A stretch of DNA of 34,326 nucleotides from Desulfobacterales bacterium (lineage in GTDB: Bacteria > Desulfobacterota > Desulfobacteria > Desulfobacterales > ETH-SRB1), in contig JAUWQO010000018.1 in assembly GCA_030610995.1 (NCBI GenBank), forward strand, positions 1 through 34,326. Reading direction: 5' to 3'. Positions 32,431 to 34,326 of this stretch are shown piece by piece (position 1 is the first letter of the stretch; every line of letters starts with the position of its first letter). The position numbers and the translations under genes are program-made. Under the pieces are notes generated by a model that had not been told where the DNA came from, ran no database searches, and was given only the letters and a program-made list of their open reading frames with translations.

Positions 32431-32856
32431 TTAGCTTTTTTTCTTTTTGTTCTCATCGATAATCGGCTCTGTCACCATGCCCAACCTCTCAATCCCGGCC
32501 CCTTTTATCTCCGACATAACACGAACCACCACCCCATAAGGGATTTCTTTGTCAGCACGCAGATAGACCTCACGGTCGTTACGACCTTGAAAAATTTTTA
32601 TTAGTTTCTCTTTAAGAAAGTCAAGCGTCACGTGGTAATCATTAATATATATCCGATTATTGCTGTCGATAGTAATAATAATGTGATCTTCTTTAGAAGA
32701 AAGGGAATCCGAGGTTGTTTTCGGCAAAGAAACATCTACTCCTTGCATCATCATCGGTGCGGTTACCATAAAAATGATCAACAGCACGAGCATAACATCA
32801 ACAAACGGCGTCACATTTATATCTGACATGAGCCTATTGTGGTCGCCGGATGTCAT
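32431..32856 (-). CDS. tolR: Tol-Pal energy-coupling protein TolR (ExbD family)
   Basis: This 141-residue protein has one membrane helix (about 17-36) with the conserved NVTPFVDVMLVLLIIFMVTA motif, including the proton-path Asp. A periplasmic ExbD/TolR domain follows (IIITIDSNNRIYINDYHVTL and REVYLRADKEIPYGVVVRVM). Its ATG overlaps the tolQ stop as ATGA (32853-32856). With TolQ it forms the stator-like proton channel. Confidence 0.96.
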   Translation of the reverse strand: MTSGDHNRLMSDINVTPFVDVMLVLLIIFMVTAPMMMQGVDVSLPKTTSDSLSSKEDHIIITIDSNNRIYINDYHVTLDFLKEKLIKIFQGRNDREVYLRADKEIPYGVVVRVMSEIKGAGIERLGMVTEPIIDENKKKKS

Positions 32857-33587
32857 TTGCCACCCTCCTTTTCGCTTAATATGTCCCGCTCAATAATATT
32901 AAGAAAATCTGCGGCAAAACTTTGGAGTTCGGTCTCAATAATTCTTATCTTCTGCATAAAATAATTAAAAGCAATAACCGCCGGTATTGCTACAGCCAAA
33001 CCTGCTGCAGTTGCAATGAGCGCCTCGGAAATTCCAGGAGCTACAACAGCCAAACTCGCAGAACCTCTGAGTCCGATACCATGAAAAGAATTCATTATGC
33101 CCCACACTGTGCCGAACAAACCGATAAAAGGCGTTGTATTCCCGGTTGTGGCAAGGAAAGGAACAAGTTGTGCCGTTTTCGTTGTCTCTGTATCAATGGC
33201 CCGGCGCAGAGCTCTCTTGACATTGTCTATGCCTGCGAATTTGGCGCTCAATGATGTAATTTCAGCGCCGGATGATAGCTGCGATTGAGATGTTATCGAA
33301 ACACCTGACCGGCTCAGCTTTTCAAGCTCAACATACCCTACACGGAAGACTTTCGCGATGGGACTTGCATGAAGATGTTTACCCTTTACAAAAGCATCGG
33401 AAAGATCCCGGCTTTTCCAGAAAAAATCTGTGAAATATACCGACTCTTTAAATGCCCTTTTGATATATCGATATTTAATTATTATAATAGTCCATGATGT
33501 AATGGAAAAAAAAAGCAGTACAAGCAACACAAACTGCACCATAAGACAAGCATTATATACCATGTGGATTAAATCAGTCTGAATCAT
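32853..33587 (-). CDS. tolQ: Tol-Pal energy-coupling protein TolQ (ExbB family)
   Basis: This 244-residue protein has three membrane helices (about 12-36, 140-165 and 180-205) and the MotA/TolQ/ExbB signature LVPFLATTGNTTPFIGLFGTVWGIMNSF followed in pieces by GISEALIATAAGLAVAIPAV. It forms the proton channel with TolR and is the first gene of the tol row. No clear promoter was found in the repeat-rich DNA upstream. Confidence 0.96.
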   Translation of the reverse strand: MIQTDLIHMVYNACLMVQFVLLVLLFFSITSWTIIIIKYRYIKRAFKESVYFTDFFWKSRDLSDAFVKGKHLHASPIAKVFRVGYVELEKLSRSGVSITSQSQLSSGAEITSLSAKFAGIDNVKRALRRAIDTETTKTAQLVPFLATTGNTTPFIGLFGTVWGIMNSFHGIGLRGSASLAVVAPGISEALIATAAGLAVAIPAVIAFNYFMQKIRIIETELQSFAADFLNIIERDILSEKEGGK

Positions 33588-34219
33588 AAAAACAGCTCCG
33601 GTTAGTTAATTTGTAACCGTTCATGGGTTCAGAGGTTCAAAGGTTCAGGATAAAGCTATTAGCCATTAGCTGTTAGCTCTTAACTGAATGTGTTAACAGT
33701 TTGATTTTTTAATCTAAAGGCTAATTGCTAAAAGCTAACTGCTAACAATCTTCGATTTGAAAATATTGGTGCATAGCAGTTAGCCCGGCACTCCAAGAAA
33801 AATAACCCTGAACCTCTGAACCGTGAACCGTGAACGGTTACGTTAATTTAATATGATTTATGGTAATCTTAAATAGTAATCGTTCACGGTTAACAGTTTA
33901 CAGTTAACGGTTGATCAAAACATAAAAGCAAAAGGCTCAGTTGTGAGAACTGTGAACCGACAACCGTGAACCGTTACTATCAAACATGCTTCAATCATTA
34001 CAAAATTCATTAAAAAAACTGTGAACCGTGAACGGTGAACGGTAAACGGTAAACCGTAATCTTAAACATTACAAAAATAATATGAACCGGCTACAGTGTC
34101 AAGGAATTTGGATAGTTTGTTGTTTGTGGTGGCTCAATAATTATATTGACAGACAAGACAGAAATACTTAGAAAAACAACTGGTTCAAGTCAAAATCATT
34201 GCACAATGCAAAGAAAAAT
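33588..34219. repeat. Stacked palindromic repeats between tolQ and the sdh-type gene
   Basis: An outer palindrome spans about 33613-33841: TAACCGTTCATGGGTTCAG against CTGAACCGTGAACCGTGAACGGTTA. Nested in it are words of another family (ATTAGCCATTAGCTGTTAGC at 33659, and AAAAGCTAACTGCTAAC at 33730). From 33878 to 34061 the word GAACCGT or its complement ACGGTTC/ACGGT is repeated many times in both orientations. No gene is present. A plus-strand TTGACA at 34146-34151, without a good -10, could belong to the promoter of the gene at 34220. Confidence 0.75.
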
Positions 34220-34326
34220 ATGAGCTGGTTTACAAATACATTTAAAACTTCCATCGGCAAAAAGCTGATAATGGCTGTAACAGGACTGAGCTTTATCTGC
34301 TTTCTTATGGCACATCTTGCCGGCAA
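34220..34326 (+). CDS. Succinate dehydrogenase/fumarate reductase cytochrome b subunit, N-terminal part
   Basis: The first 35 codons ([19 protein letters not shown], then [16 protein letters not shown]) match the start of the Wolinella/Desulfobacterota-type SdhC/FrdC cytochrome b: a short amphipathic segment, SIGKKL and a first membrane helix ending in a His heme-ligand region (MAHLAG). The gene runs off the window. It should be followed by flavoprotein and iron-sulfur subunits and would connect menaquinone to succinate/fumarate. Confidence 0.88.
   Translation, partial: MSWFTNTFKTSIGKKLIMAVTGLSFICFLMAHLAG

Noticed and set aside
31522-32856. TonB-ExbBD iron uptake system
   Set aside because: The downstream tolB, pal and cpoB genes show this is the Tol-Pal system.
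33613-34065. CRISPR array
   Set aside because: The repeats are short, variable, in both orientations and lack regular unique spacers; no cas genes are nearby.
1-34326. tRNA or rRNA genes
   Set aside because: I scanned for T-loop like GGTTCGAATC patterns and for rRNA-like conserved blocks and found none convincing.

Overview
The window looks like chromosome from an anaerobic, probably sulfate-reducing member of the Desulfobacterota. Support comes from a Tmc-type membrane redox module (tetraheme cytochrome c3, CCG-domain Fe-S protein, cytochrome b), several Fe-S proteins, an IscR-like regulator, SAM hydroxide adenosyltransferase, a possible selenocysteine glutaredoxin, and AT-rich intergenic DNA full of short palindromic elements. 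This is an inference from gene content; there is no rRNA in the window.

Bases 1-3550 are accessory DNA. Bases 1-295 look like the 5' end of a group II intron on the minus strand. It sits exactly in the GTT core of an integron attC-like site (296-423). A brnT-brnA toxin-antitoxin cassette follows, closed by a well-formed attC (983-1083), then the start of a second, truncated cassette. Next come eroded pieces of a type I restriction locus (hsdS tail, internally deleted AlbA_2/RecG-like gene), a FAD oxidoreductase, and short GGGGAC-type repeats.

Bases 3536-6518 (minus) hold copZ, copA and a glutaredoxin-like frame whose first active-site Cys codon is UGA (UPYC). Bases 6922-10347 (plus) hold an uncharacterised 536-aa protein, a small membrane protein, a YjbQ protein and a ferredoxin-like protein. 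Bases 10367-14022 hold rtcA, a DksA/BON protein and an HPF/cold-shock fusion (possible sigma54-type promoter), an HTH/Zn-ribbon regulator and a PPC/DUF296 protein. Then come rplM-rpsI, the IscR-like regulator and the Tmc genes in the order C-B-A.

Bases 19127-24504 hold an EEP-family hydrolase and a set of cell-shape type genes: YkuD/Csd6-like, a one-pass membrane protein, an M99/Csd4-like carboxypeptidase and a bactofilin. This resembles the Helicobacter shape programme. Bases 24861-33587 (minus) form a long co-directional block, in transcription order: tolQ, tolR, tolA-like, tolB, pal, cpoB, ruvC, ruvA, ruvB and the SAM hydrolase. ruvC has no ATG, GTG or TTG in its usable 5' frame. The window ends in the first codons of a succinate dehydrogenase/fumarate reductase cytochrome b gene.

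The gaps longer than about 200 bases are mostly occupied by MITE- or REP-like inverted repeats. No tRNA, rRNA, CRISPR array or complete insertion sequence was seen.
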